From contig VXAU01001826.1 of assembly GCA_013399695.1 (NCBI GenBank), positions 858,359-922,358 on the forward strand: a stretch of 64,000 bases of DNA, given 5' to 3'. Positions 1 to 13,100 of the stretch are shown here, one piece after another. The translations under genes and the position numbers were made by a program. Position 1 is the stretch's first letter. The number at the start of each line of letters is the position of its first letter. Source of the stretch: Formicarius rufipectus. Its lineage: Eukaryota > Chordata > Aves > Passeriformes > Formicariidae. The notes below the pieces were generated by a model that did no database searches, was not told the origin of the DNA, and saw only the letters and a list, made by a program, of their open reading frames with translations.

Positions 1-1654
1 ATTTTAAAGACAGCTTCATTAAGAAACTCAGCTTGAAAATATCTATCAAATAAGATCAGAGCTACATGCAGGGACAGCAGGAGGCAGCTGAAACAATCTG
101 CAGCACAGATCTAGTGCTCATTGGTCTCTGACCCTGAGAAAAAAGATAATTACTGCATGAATACACGCGTTAGACCGAAAGAGAAAGCATAGGAAACTAC
201 ATATCTCTACTAGAAAGACACAGTAAGAACTCAGGTTTTATGCAGTGGTCTACAGCTCTGTATGTTCGAATCTGATATGCTTTGTTAGACTGACAACACA
301 GCTGTGGCTTTAATTTTGAACTCCACATCTTTCAGTGGGAATCATTAAATAGAACATACTAGTCCTGTGCAATAGAATCTGTCTCTATTTTTTTTTTTTT
401 TTTCTCTGAAGCCTTAATTTAATTGTGCAACATTCGCTTTAGAAACATATTTGAAGATGTTTTAGATATGACCTCATTTGTACACCATCCCAAGCTTTCC
501 AGGAACTCTGAACCAACAGCCTCCTAGCCTTGCTTGTACCTGAACTACTGTATATTATGGTTTCCGCACTATACTGGCTGGAAGCTCCCTGTGCAACTGG
601 CCTTGTTGTGCTAAATACAAACATATATGGAGGAGAGCTTTTTAATCTTGGGCATGGGTTGTGAAAAAAGTTTTCTATATATTAGTTTATGTATACAGAG
701 ATTGCCATGATTATGTTCAAATAACTCCAAAGAGCTAGGCCTACAGAGGTGAAAAAGGAAAAGCACCAGAAGAGCTGACAGAAGTGCCTAGCAGCTCATT
801 CATACTGGATTTCCTGCTCATGACCACTGCTTTGAAAGGTGGCCATTTCAGATGCCAATGGAACCCGGCTTTGCCTCTGCAGTTTTAATCAGAGGAGCTA
901 ATTGATCAGGTCCCAGAAATGCAAATAAGTTGTCCCAAATAATCTCGAGTAAGGAACTGAGCATCCAGGAATATGGAAATCCACTGTGGTACTGATAACC
1001 AAAGGGGTAGCTAGTTATTTGAGACAGAAAGGCTGAAATGTTATGGAGGCAAAGACAAACTCCTCTGTCAGTTGCTTCACATGGAATTTAAGGCATTGGG
1101 TTTAATATGGAAAAATATACCTTTGAGTTAAATTCTGGTGTTTGCATTTACACAAAGTGATAGACTTTCCAAGATGGTTCACAGTGTAGATTCCTTCTGG
1201 TCTCTCACTCTTAGCACTGACTTAGTCTATTCCCACCATCTGCAACCTCCTCCACCTCTCTTCTATTCCCTGCCTCATGTTGCAGCTGCTGGAGGACTCT
1301 GGAGATGGGACAAGGTGCTACCACCGTGTCTGTCCACCACAGAAAGGCAACTGGTCTGTCTTTCAACCCATGCTGGGTAGGCATGCAGGCCTCCCACTGG
1401 ATGGGTGGACTCGTCTGTGTTAAAGGTATGCTGCAAGTTTTTCAATAACAAAGATTCCCTCCTACTTTTAAAAAATGCATTTGTTTTTTTTCTTTTTTTC
1501 TTCCTTTGCCAGCTTTTTCTCTCATTCCCGGCCCACTTTTTCAAGCAGGAAGGAGAGTGACAGGGAGAATAATGATTTCCTCAGCTTCTGTTGGGAAAAA
1601 ACCCACAAAAATTTTCCACAAAGAAAGAATTTATTTTCTGGTTTGTTTTTCTTT

Positions 1655-1656
<2 letters not shown>
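1..1656. other. Intronic sequence, no feature recognised
   Basis: Unique-looking AT-rich sequence. A 16-nt T run lies at 388-403 and T-rich stretches at about 1484-1505. Open frames here are short and low-complexity. I see no gene or recognisable repeat. Confidence 0.6.

Positions 1657-1748
<92 letters not shown>
1657..1748. repeat. Poly-T tract of 92 nt
   Basis: A run of T interrupted only by one G at 1714. It is preceded by T-rich sequence with scattered C from about 1632. Read on the minus strand it is a poly-A tract. It could be an expanded homopolymer or an A tail, but I recognise no retrocopied gene body beside it. Exact length is unreliable in most assemblies. Confidence 0.95.
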
Positions 1749-3273
1749 CCATTGAGGTTCAGAAGCCATTCTTTTAATTTAAAGTTTCCCAAATCAGTGT
1801 CCAGTTAATATTGTCATTTGGTGTGGAAGGTAGAAGAGACCTGGTGCCTTTTTCATTTAGCACAGATCCCAGCCTTACATGGGGCAAGAGGTCAGCTTGA
1901 TTTTTTTCTCTCAAATTGTATCTTTGCAAACCTCTTCTCAAGGTTTTGGTTGTATAAATCAAACCCCATAGCACAGCATGGATGCATAGCTCGTCATGCT
2001 TTCCTTCTGCCAATTGGCTCTGCAAGCCCCCAGTGTTAATCCCCACTGCCTCCACATGTTCAAGGAGGAGGAAAGAAAGCACTGGTGAGCGAGATGAGGA
2101 CCAGAGCAGCTGAAAACTGCAGCAGCCTTCCTGTGCATGGAAGAGAGCAACACAGATGAGTGCAGCCAGTAGAGAAGAGAAAGACATTGTGGCCATTGAT
2201 TTTCCATGGCTTTGATAGGCAAGGCTCTGAGCAGGCTTGGGACCCTACTGTCACTGACGAGAACAGTGTGTCTATACATCGCACACTGTCGCAGTTTCAG
2301 CTCAGGACTCACCCTTGTTTAGGGTGTGTTTGAGCAGATGGCAAAGCATGACAACTACTGGGCTAAGATTTTGCTGCCAAACCAGCCCTCAGCTATTTTC
2401 AAAAAGAAAGACTGCTGCTCTCTTTACCAATGCAAAAATAGCCATCTCTCTAATTCACTCCTTCAACATATTATGTATTACAGGAGTACATACCTAGCCA
2501 GACTATATAATTAACATTACACAATTTCTAATTAACAACCTACAGCAATCTTCGTGCTTTTACTGGCGGTGGTGTTGGAGGGTTATTGGGCTTTTTTTTT
2601 GAGACTACCATGAAAATCTGAATTCCCAGGTAGAAACTCACATGGTGCAGAGCATAGCCTGCACTACCAGGTGTAGAAGGTGACCTGTCACTCTGGCTGT
2701 ACCATGTCTCCCACTAAAAGAAAAAAGTTTGTGACACAGAAACAAGCCCAAACGTCATTTGCAATTGCAAGTACATAAGGCAGGACTGTACCAGAAAATA
2801 CAGTGGCAGAAACACATACTGACTTAGTTTATTCCTTTTTTAATCTGGGGGGTTTTTTTTCATTGATTTTTGTCCAGGACCATCTAGGTTCTTAACTGAC
2901 TGAGCCCCTTCCAGCAGAGACTCCAAGGGCATGCTGTGACCACAGGGCAGCACAGCTCCTTTGAGTATCTCTCCTTCTGACAGCACAGAAGGGCTCACTA
3001 GCACAGCAAGATGTAACTCAATGCCACGCTGACCCAGCAGCAGGGTGTTGGCCTCCTGAAGCTCAACAACTATCTACTAAACATGAAATAAGTGAAAGTC
3101 CAGTGACCAGCATTGGCACAAGTAAGTTCCAGACAAACCAACACAAATACAGCTCTTGGAAACATGAGAAGTTCTAAGGACAAACAACCATCGTCCTCTT
3201 TCCTCTGCAATTCTGAGTCTGCTTGCACCTGGAAACAGGAGTGGAAGAAACACCCCAAGTGTGCACGTGCAAA
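1749..3273. other. Intronic sequence, no feature recognised
   Basis: Mixed-composition sequence without a recognisable gene or repeat family. Minus-strand open frames of up to 140 codons overlap at 1774-2312. They have no recognisable domain and no splice context that I can support. Confidence 0.5.
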
Positions 3274-3326
3274 CATACACACACCACACACACCACACAC
3301 ACACACACACAAACACACACACAAAC
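3274..3326. repeat. CA-rich microsatellite
   Basis: An interrupted (AC)n tract with single C and A interruptions (ACACCACAC, CACAAACAC), likely length-polymorphic. It causes the Val/Cys-rich and Thr/His-rich translations in the overlapping frames, which are therefore not genes. Confidence 0.95.
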
Positions 3327-5038
3327 TTCTCAGCAGACCACCAGCAAATGTTGATCCAGCAAATGCAGCTGGAACACAGCAACTCTACACCAATGATAAA
3401 GCACCACTGGGTCAGATGTTATGGTGTCAGCCCAAATTAAGCATCACAAAACAAGCATTGGCCAAGCCAAGCTTCAGTGAGCCTTGAGCCAGGCCGCGTG
3501 GAATTGCTGCTTTCCACATGGAATGTCTCATTCAGAACAGGGGCTGTCACAGCAACTGCAATAGTACTGCTCATTTTTTGTGTTATATATCATTATAACA
3601 GTGGGAAAGTATTGCTCTGTGAGCTAAAAAGCAAACCAAACAAGTGATAAAGCTGTGTGCTTCAGGCCAGAGGTTTTAGTATCTCGTGTCAGTCCCATTT
3701 CCCAAAACAAAGGATAGCTTATGCACACTTTAGACATTTTATGTCTGAAGCAACACTAGCACATAATCTCTTTATTTACACGTCACATGAAGTGCCCTGC
3801 ACCCCCACCCTGAATCTAGATCCACCCTGGTGTTGCTCGTGGGTGTATTGCAGAACCGATGGGTTCTGATATGCTACAACAACATGAGGCAGAAAAGACA
3901 ATGTGAGTCCTCCCTCATGGGGCTCCAAGGTCCTCCCAGACAGACTTTAATAAAGGAGAGGGCAGGGAGAGGGGAGGATGGTAGATAGATATGTGGCAGA
4001 ATTAAAAGCTCAGGATTTCTTGAGTCTTTGTCATACACTGCACTTGCAAAGTCATGCTTCCTGTCTTCCACATACACACCTTTTCTTAGGAAAGAAAAGC
4101 CTGCCTTACTTTGGTTTCTTCCCTCATTTCAAAACTTGACTTCAAAAAAAGATCAGGCCATTGGATGTAGTCTGGACTTTTGCTTCCAAATACTTCTTTC
4201 AGCATGGAAAGGACCAACCATGGAATAACCAAGCAAGCCATCCTATTATGCAACAGACAAGAAAACTATTTGTGCTAGTACACTGTGGTTTGCATTCTTC
4301 TGAAGGCTGCTTTCACCCAGGGAATTCCAGTAATTTGACTGATTGAAGGGTGTTTTGACAAGTTATAACAGACCAGAAAACCCACCTATGGAATTATATC
4401 CTGGTAGCATCTTCCAATGTAAACTGAAATCTTGGTTATTGCAGCTCATTTGGGAAAGTACTATGCCATAGTTTTTATTTGTTATGAGAGCATAGCTTGA
4501 GTTTTTGTTGTAGATAACAGGTGGTGCTGCACCTAATGATGTGCCTTAATCTTCCCTTGCACTGAGTTTTTGTACTACCCGGGGCCCTAGAGATCATGTC
4601 CTGGAACTAACCAGAATAAAAACATATAGTCTTAATATATTCTTATTTCATCTACTTTCTTTCACTTTAGATGACTCCACCACAAAGCCATCTGCTCACC
4701 CTGAAGGTTGTCTGTCCATCCCCAACAGACAAAGTAATAGAAGAAAATTAGAACTCCCAGAGTAGATGTTGTCCTGTTGGAAAAACAGGAACACTGGCAG
4801 AGTCCAAGGACCAGGCAATATTATGCTGAGAAAGTCTTACTACTAACACCAGCAGTGCCTGCAGGTCCCAGCCACGAGCCACATGCCAGGCACAGCACAT
4901 GGTTCCCATCAGTTACAAACAGTTTTCTCTGTTTATTCCAAAAATCCACAAGCCTACCAGTCTCATACTGCCTTTTGTTTGACACTGCTATGGGGAGAAA
5001 ATATTTGACTGAGTAGGAAGCTCTTATCTATATCCTCA
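3327..5038. other. Intronic sequence, no feature recognised
   Basis: No recognisable gene or repeat family. Composition is close to that of the neighbouring intron. Confidence 0.5.
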
Positions 5039-5045
5039 TATATAA

Positions 5046-5080
<35 letters not shown>

Positions 5081-5085
5081 TATAA
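5039..5085. repeat. TA microsatellite
   Basis: Nearly pure (TA)n with an AAA interruption near 5044 and a TG at 5061-5062. Confidence 0.95.
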
Positions 5086-6807
5086 AGAATTTAGGATTCA
5101 GAGGGCAGAAGTTTTAAAATGCTAGACGTTAGAACATTTTGGAAAATGAGTCAGAGTAAGTAGGGATGGACCAACTCCATTCTGGTCCCTGGGCTCAGCG
5201 GCTGCCTGGATGAGTTAGCACATCCTGGAGATATCTACTAGGAAGATAAAGGAGATAGAGGCAGTGAAAAGCAAGGAAGTCTCAGACTAAAATATTTCAT
5301 TTTCCTACATTTCTCTTCCTGAATATTGCAAAACAGAAAGCAGACAGATTTTTTGCAGAAGTAACCAGGATTTATTAAAGACAGGATATTGATATGAAAC
5401 ATTCATGACCCTCAACTTAGCAGTATTTCTCTTGGATGGGGTAACGAAGTAAATTTATTACATATCAGTGCCAAGAAGCTCATAATAAAAATACAGATTA
5501 CAGTTCTCAGATTCATCAACTCAAACCAGATATTTTTGAAAAAAAACACTCCAGCAGGAAGAATTTAAGTCTCATAAGATACTTGCACTACCAAAGAAAT
5601 ATATGAAATACATATATTATCCAACAATAGGATACAAAGCAAACTATTTGATTTAAAACCTCTGACACAAAGGCAGCCTGTGAAGACATGAGAAGACATC
5701 TTGCCATGTTATCCCAGGTGTGGGGTGTGCAAAGAAAGATACATATATTAGACACTGGCAAAGCAAGCAGAGATTTTATTGCATCTTGAGTTGATGATTT
5801 TACAAGACTTGAAATAAATTAATAAAGCATGTATAAAGCAAGATAGAGAAAAACTGCAAATTGCTGGGAAGCCAGGCTTTGGAAAAGCCTGACAGATCCC
5901 TGCCACAGCAAACCTTCACATCAATTCTACCTTGATCATTTAGCCCCCTTTCCTATTCTGTTTCTGACCTTCAATTCTTTCTTTAATGGAACATACCTAG
6001 TGCATAATCAGACACAGAGGACTGATGTATTAAATTCCTAATAATAAGATTTGAATATTTAATTCTGCTTCTGCCACATTCCCTACAAAAGTAAAGACCT
6101 CTCTTCAAAATGTCCCCAGAGCTTAATTGTGTGGCCTCTGCATGATCTGCATGGCTCCAGAAAGATCTAACACATCGGCATGTTGTGAAAGAAGGAACTC
6201 ATATGTCCTTAGGTGTGATTGAAGCCATTGTCACTACTGAAAGTTTCCATAAATCAGAATGTAATGGACCAACCTTTTAACAACTCATCTCTCCTCATTT
6301 AGAGACATATTACGAAGGGGAAAAATTTATTCTGCCAAGGATTTCCAGGGGTTCCAATTCCCCATTCCTTCCACCTCCTCCCTCAGGAAAAACAAAGCAA
6401 AGCAAAAAAAAAAAAAAAAAAAGGGAAAAAAATCGTCTCCCAAATCCCCAAAATAAAGAAAAATTAAACAAACAAAAAAAATTAAGCACCAGAGTGTTTC
6501 TAATTGCTTTTCAAAATACAACAAACAAAAAAGCATTTTAAATTGCTTTAGGTTGGGGAAATTACTAACCAAAGATCTCTAGTGTGTGCCTGTGTTTAAT
6601 AGAGAATGTAGTGGGGAAAAAATAGAATATTAGTGACCATCCAAGAAAGATTTCATAAAAAACAGGGTGGAAAGGAGTTTGTTTGGACTTGATGTTTTCC
6701 CAGAAGCATCTCTAGTCCAAACATTACACCAGAGGTCAAATAGAGGGGAGCCCGAAAGTGAAACTTTTTAAAAATAACCCCTCAAAAGGAAAGTGGCCAG
6801 TCTAGTT
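5086..6807. other. Intronic sequence, no feature recognised
   Basis: AT-rich sequence with an A run at 6404-6422. I see no gene or named repeat. Confidence 0.5.
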
Positions 6808-7095
6808 AGAATCATTGAATGGTTTGGGTTGAAAGGGACCTGGACAATCACCTAGTTCCAAGTCCCCTGCCATGGGCAAGGATACCTTCCACTAGACTAG
6901 GCTGCTCAAAACCCTATCCCACCTTGAACACTTCCAAGAATGAGGCATCCACATCTCTGGGCAACCTGTTGCAGTGCCTCGTCACCCTCACAGTAAAGAA
7001 TTTCCCTCTAATACCTAATCTAAACCTATCCTCTTTCAATTTGAAGTAATTTTCCCTTGTAAAATGGGGGCCTTGTAAAATGTCCCTCTCCAAGT
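6808..7095 (-). mobile_element. CR1 LINE 3' fragment
   Basis: The sequence begins AGAATCATTGAATGGTTTGGG and continues with GTTGAAAGGGACC, CTCTGGGCAACCTGTTGCAGTG and AAGAATTTCCCTCTAATACC. This is the reverse complement of the CR1 3' end as commonly seen in birds. CR1 copies are usually 5'-truncated, and only the last few hundred bases are present here. No coding capacity remains. Confidence 0.9.
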
Positions 7096-9339
7096 TTCAC
7101 CTTTTGTGACCATGAAATGCAAATTCTATGATAAAACAAATTTGGTCCCTAGTACCATCACTGGGCATCAGTAAATACTGCAACCTACACATGGGAAATT
7201 CAACAGATAGAGGTCCAGCTTGTAAAATTCTTCCTGACTAGTACTGTTGCTTATAAGTAAGCTTATACTAAAATATTTCAGTTTGGAACTAACAGTTTAA
7301 AATACTACAAACTGTCCTCAGGCCGCTGTTGTAGCCTTTCCAAGATGCCTCCTTGCAGACAGAAAAGCTCAGCAAAGCATTCATATGAGACCAGCTGCCA
7401 CCAAGATCAGCAAAACTGTGTGGGGCAGCTGCCTTGGTAATATTTTATAGCCATAAGGTTTTTCTTGCCAGTATATTGCACACATTGTAATATTCACTTT
7501 ATCTAAGATGTGCTTTCCAAGTGAAGTAACCTGTTTAATGCCTGATAATGCTCAGGCAGCACATCCTGATGTACATGGAGGTTCATTTCTCCTTATGGCA
7601 TTTCCCTGGGCTCAGTGTTGAAGATGCTGAGGGAACAGAGATGGATGGCACTGAGCACTATGGCAATGGAAAGCAGTCACACGTTGTCCTAGTAGATTCT
7701 CAAAGGCAAGCCTTGCAATTCCACTTAATGCCTCTCAAATTGGCAAGGTCACAAAATTACTGTAAAACAATTTTTCTCTCTTCTCCAGCTACTCTTTGGG
7801 CCAGAGACATGTGCCATTTAACCAGGAACCAGAGGCATTAAACTGCCTGAAAGACAGAACACTTGAGGCCCGCAGGAGCTAAATATCTTAATCAAAGAAA
7901 AGACAATTCCAACCTTCTTGTCAAGCATCATGGAGAAAGAAGTGATCTTAGCAGAGGAAGAAATGACCAGCAGCTTGAAGCACTGAAGCAAGATGTGCAA
8001 GTTTTAGGTAAAAATTCTGACACAGTCTCAGAGGATGCTGAGAAGAGCTTTGAAAAGCGAATCTCTTCCAAGGCTCATGAAGCTGGAGGGGAACCCCTTC
8101 AGAAGGCATGTGAGTTGGCACCTACCTACTCTGACATGTCATCTTGCAGGAAAAGCTATAGCCTGATAAAGCAGGAAAGCAAAAAAAAAAAAAAAGAGAA
8201 AAGACAAGTTCTGTATTTGGAATTGACCCAGAGCGGAACACCTGCTCCAATACTGCAAGCTGAGAACTTCAAGCTTTAGAAGCAAGCAAGTTCCGCATAC
8301 CTGGAGAGAAATGTAAACAACAGTCCAGGGAAAAGATGCTGATGAAAGGTCTTGCGTTTTGTGCGTAAAAAGAAAAAGAGAAAACTGGTCCAAATAGCTA
8401 AGGGTTCCACAGAGGTCTGAACAAATGAAAAGTGGGAAGTACAGCTTGGAAGACTTTAAAGACTGGATTTTCATGGCACTTTCAGAACCTTTCTTGAAGG
8501 CTGAGGCTCCTTTTATGCTGTGCATAGGGTGAGTGAGACTTCTGGGACCATGGTCCACAGTAGCTGGCAGAATGAGCAAGAAATAAAGAAATGAGAAATG
8601 CTGAGACACATACCCCTCGATACGATAGCCTAACATGGGGCCACAAGGACAAATGTCTCCATTCATGGTTCTTAGCCTAGAATCCTCTTCCAGAGATGGA
8701 CAAGTACTTAATTTCAAAATCAAGCAATATCACAGCCCTTGCAAGGAAATATGAGAACTAGTGCTGCCAATGACCCCCTTCACCCAACACCCCTACAGAC
8801 TCACAGTTTGTTTACAAGGAATCTCTCAGTTCCCAGAAGACTGTGCTAACCTCTCCGACTCTGCCAGTGAAGGAGTCCTCTGGCTGCCCTCAGGCACTAA
8901 AAGCATGCACAGCTTTCTAGCCTCCTGGCTCAGTGTTCACAACCAATGGTTGATCAAGGGCCTGCAAATGACTAGTGAAACTCAATGCAAGCTGCAAAAG
9001 GAGATGAGTCTTCAGTAGGCTACAGCAGAACTTCCTGTACCAGCATGGTCGGGGAAGCAAGGGAGGAAATGGGAAAATTGAGTCAATTGAGAAAACCAAC
9101 ATGGCCTGGAAAGTCTTTGGTTTCTTAACTGCCTAATGTAAAAATAAAACAAACAAACAAGAAAAAAATCCCAATCAAACAAAACCACAAAAGAATAATA
9201 ATAAAAAAAGCGGTGGTAGAAAAGGCACAATCAATCTATTAGTCAGTCCAGTACAAATGTTTCCGTAAGTGCTTGGCAATATTTTCTATGTAAGGGACAT
9301 CTATTGCTACTGAAAGATTTCTTAGATGTCAGAGAATTC
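7096..9339. other. Intronic sequence, no feature recognised
   Basis: Contains a 194-codon minus-strand frame (8139-8723) and a 138-codon plus-strand frame (7863-8279). They overlap, end in poly-K or poly-F runs caused by an A run near 8181-8195, and match no family I know. I regard both as chance frames. Confidence 0.5.
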
Positions 9340-10117
9340 CTCCTTGTCATGGGTTTCTGTAGCTGAATTTTAGTAGAAAGTAGAAGTACTTTAGTAGAAG
9401 TAGAATTTAGTAGAAGCTGCTAGAAGTTTCTCCTGTCCTGTTGGGCTAATTAAAATCATAGTTACGCCTCTGTGATACATATTCAAGAATTGGAGTGTTT
9501 GCGCAGTTGAAAATTCCAGCTTGGAGATAACAACGCAGACAGAAAGGGACCAAGGTCAGAAGAGCAGGAGGAGGTGAAGGAAGAACCCTATGNNNNNNNN
9601 NNNNNNNNNNNNNNNNNNGATGGAGAAGTTTGAGGACTGTCTCCCATGGGAGGGACCCCAGAAGAGCAGGGGAAAGATTAAGAGTTTCGGCCCCCCTGCA
9701 GACCGTGGTGGAGCACGTTGTTCCAACTGCAGCCCATGGAGGACCATCGGGGTGCAGAGACCCGACTGCACCCCATGGAGTGACCCACAGGATGAGACCA
9801 ATGCCAGCAGCACGACCACCACCTGCGAAACTCCCATTCCCTGCTCTCTCGAACTGTTGGAGGGAGGGAGGAGTGGGAGGAGTGTTCTTAAGACTGATTT
9901 ATTTCTTACCTTTTAGTTTTAGTGCTTCTAGTTTTAGTTCTTATCTTGTTAGTAGTCAATTTAAGTATTTAGCTACTCTGAGTTTGTTTTGCCATTATCT
10001 CTCAGCTGTTTTTTTTTTTCTTTTATTTTTCTTCCTTTTTTTCCTTTCCCTCTGGGAAAGCGTGGGGGGGGAGCCTGGAGGTTTGGGTGGACACTGGGTG
10101 AAAACCACCACACTCCT
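9340..10117 (+). mobile_element. Solo ERV LTR with 5-bp TSD CTCCT
   Basis: The element runs 9345-10112. It starts TGTCATGGG, ends CCACCACA, and is flanked by an exact 5-bp duplication CTCCT at 9340-9344 and 10113-10117. The interior has repeated motifs of the kind CCCATGGGAGGGACCCC and CTGCACCCCATGGAGTGACC, which I associate with a widespread songbird LTR family. No gag, pol or env sequence is attached, so it is a solo LTR. A 26-N gap (9593-9618) sits inside, so its true length (768 bp here) is uncertain. The 5-bp TSD suggests ERVL-like integration. Orientation is inferred from memory of the family and is less certain than the boundaries. Confidence 0.8.
9593..9618. other. Assembly gap (26 N)
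   Basis: A run of N inside the LTR at 9345-10112. Reading frames crossing it are meaningless. The gap probably reflects a GC-rich or tandem motif in the LTR that short reads did not resolve. Confidence 0.99.
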
Positions 10118-13100
10118 GATGACAAACTCTCCTGGACAAGTTCCAGTAGGGCAATTTCCCTTTGAAAGTCCTCACAACTTGTTAATTTGTTCAAGCATTC
10201 AAGTCTTCTTAAAAGAAGATGAACTTCCAAACCTGATACACCAAGAGAGACTGCTGAAGTGTAGGATGTGAACTGAATACTCTGCCTGTACAGAGAACAT
10301 TCACACAAGTCCTTGGTGTATCCCAAACAGGTCTATATACAAGCTGTGTTTAAGAATAATTTGTCTATTATTGAAATTCAGTCTCATCTGGATTATAACT
10401 TGGCTGCTGAAGGCTAGCAGTTCTTACACAGAAAAGTATATAGGTATAATTAAAGATAAATACTGCAGTCTTTTATATTCTGATAATCTAAACTCCTCTT
10501 GAACTTCTAAAATTGAAATACTTTGATATTTGGCCATTGCTTTGAATTTAGGCATCTTTTCCTATAGAAAATTTTGTGGGCTTTTAGTTAGCCCCATGAG
10601 GTGTGTAAAGATTTACAAGATAAGGAATTCATGACCTGCTTCTGCAAGCAGGCAGCAGTATATTCCACTTATTAAAACCATTAAAGCGCATTTGAACATC
10701 ACAGTGGTTTTGCCATCTCCTGCTCTGCTGCTGAATAGCTTTGAGATCACCTTCTAAAATCACCTTCTTGAGATCAATATGTCCTTTGAGATCACCTTCT
10801 AAAATTTGCATATTAACCAAATCAGCCTTGCAGGTTTGTTGGACATGTAGAAGGCTTTGCCAAGAAACTAGGTGTTCCTCCCAATTCACATCTTTCCTCC
10901 AAGCCAGCTGCCTTACAAGTCAAGCAAATGAACACAGTATGAGTTAGTCCAAACTGAAGAGCAGAATACAGCCCATCTCTTAATTATCAATCCAAGAGCA
11001 GAGCATACTCGCACAGACATACAGGCCAGGCAGTATGCAAGTAGGATTATGAACTCTAATGACAAAGAGGCAAATTTTAATGATGATACATAGGTATCTT
11101 CATTATGAAACCATGCCTAAAAATATCTACTCATTTATTCCCAATCTTCAAAAAGTGGTTACTATGCCAGTAACAGAGGAACTGAAATCACAGCATTTGG
11201 TGGCTTTGTCTTATTTTTCTTTGTTGGTTATGCTGGCAAATCACATATGAGGACAGATGATAAATATTCCTCATACTGGAGAATGCTGTAATGCTTTCTG
11301 ATAGAGAAATCTAAATGACGCAGTTTCTCTTTCTTTGTGCATGTATGTTGAGGTTTTTTAGCTTTGAAATGGGAAGTGAAGTGCTCATCAGCTGCAAAGT
11401 GTTCCTTTAAGATCACCCCTGCAACAATTATCTCCGCAATAACCATCATTACATTAAATTACCTGCTATCCTTCCTCATCTCAGTGTGAAGACTAGTTGT
11501 AGAACAAAACAAGAAAAAATCCCCAACCCACTGAAAAGTCCTTGTACAGTACCATGCCTACACCATCAAGGTAAATATACTTCCTGCAGGGAAACTAAAT
11601 ATCATTTAAGAACTGCCTGTCTTTGTTGGAAGTCTTAAATGAAACCTAAGTGAAGGCCCCTAACCTATTCCAATATTCATTTCACTGTAATGATACAGTG
11701 CTAATGCTGAAAATGCATACATATTACTGCATAATTCAAGAGTACACAGTCATGAAGAGGTAAATAGTGAAGATAATTTTGCTTTAGGCATTTTCTTAAT
11801 TTTTAATAATTTTCTTAGCAACCCAAACATTTTCATGAGGTATTTTTTAGTACTGAACAGGGGGTTATACATTCCACTACTTTCTCTGAATAACAAGTAA
11901 TAGTTTGGGTTTTTACTATTTCATTTTAAAGATATATTTGTATTTGCTGACTTTTAACAAACATATTTACCTATTGACATTCTGAGGTTTTAAAGTGAAA
12001 TTTGTTTTGCAATTATTGAAATAACATTCAAATTTTGCATCTTTTATGTCTCACTGACTTCCACATAAAAATTCCATTTACATATTATAGGTTTGGGGTA
12101 TATTTTTAGGTGGTGTCTTTTTTTAACTTGCAGTCTGTTTGTCTTCCCAGGAGGTGAAAAATCAGCTGCACTCTTTTTGATTCAGTCTTTAACACTGGCA
12201 GCTACAACCATACAGGACAAAAAAGCATTCAAGGAGGACATGGCAGTGTAAGTCAGACTCAGTGTAAGTAATAACTAAGAAGAGAGTTAATTTGGTGACA
12301 CTGAATAGAAAACAACTCATAGCTATGCACGCATTTCAGCATTCTGAAAATAAAAGGGAAAAAAATACTCCAATGAGTTTCAAGATTTTGGGGACAAGGT
12401 GTGTTCCTTGTTGATGGATAACTCTACAGCAAAGCCATGAGCAGCCACAGCACCACGAGCAGAGGCAGGGAGAGGCTGCACAACAGAGGTGAACTCTGAT
12501 GGAACAGAACAGAGAGATGAAGAGTTGTGCTTCAGGATCTGCAGCCCCAGAGCACAACTTCAATGGTGACTGACAAATCTCAGTGTCCTTGGACACGGAA
12601 GGCTGGGCAGACACCTCCCCATCCGTAGCAGTGCCCCACCCCACACTCGGCTCTGTGTTGCTGGATCCTTGAGCTCATCCGTCTATAACTTTGTGAAGTC
12701 CTGGCTAAGTTGGACCAGAAATAATGACCATGTGCATAACCAATATGTCCACTATAAAGAACATGGAACAACTTTTGCTGTTTGACATATATTTAGGTTG
12801 TGAAGCAAGTACTAGCTGCCGATGTCTCAATGGATAGAGGGTATTGCCAACTCAATCCCAGCCAGTTTACATCTCTGAGAGCAGTCATAGTTTTTTCTTC
12901 AGCCTTTAGAAATCTTGTTGGAAATTGGGGGAACTGGCTGAGAAAGAAAAGCAACTACAAGCAACAAGACAATGATCAGTGTCTCTGAACTCACACTCCT
13001 GGAATTAAAATGTGTTGACACCTTTGGCACCATTGTGATGCGTCACAGGAAACCCCACAGAAGTTTATCAGCTCTGTATCAGCTTTCACGGATTTCCCTC

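Noticed and set aside
1475..1808. Phe-rich and Lys-rich frames of about 100 codons
   Set aside because: Produced by the poly-T tract at 1657-1748; low complexity, not coding.
3274..3326. CA repeat considered as a CRISPR-like or other regular array
   Set aside because: A simple dinucleotide microsatellite with no spacer structure, in vertebrate DNA.
8139..8723. 194-codon minus-strand open frame, the longest without Ns
   Set aside because: No recognisable domain, a poly-F run made by an A tract, an overlapping frame on the other strand and no splice support. It is likely chance.
9556..10271. Frames of up to 213 codons around 9.6-10.3 kb
   Set aside because: They lie within or run out of a solo LTR and cross a 26-N gap. 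No retroviral protein motif is present.
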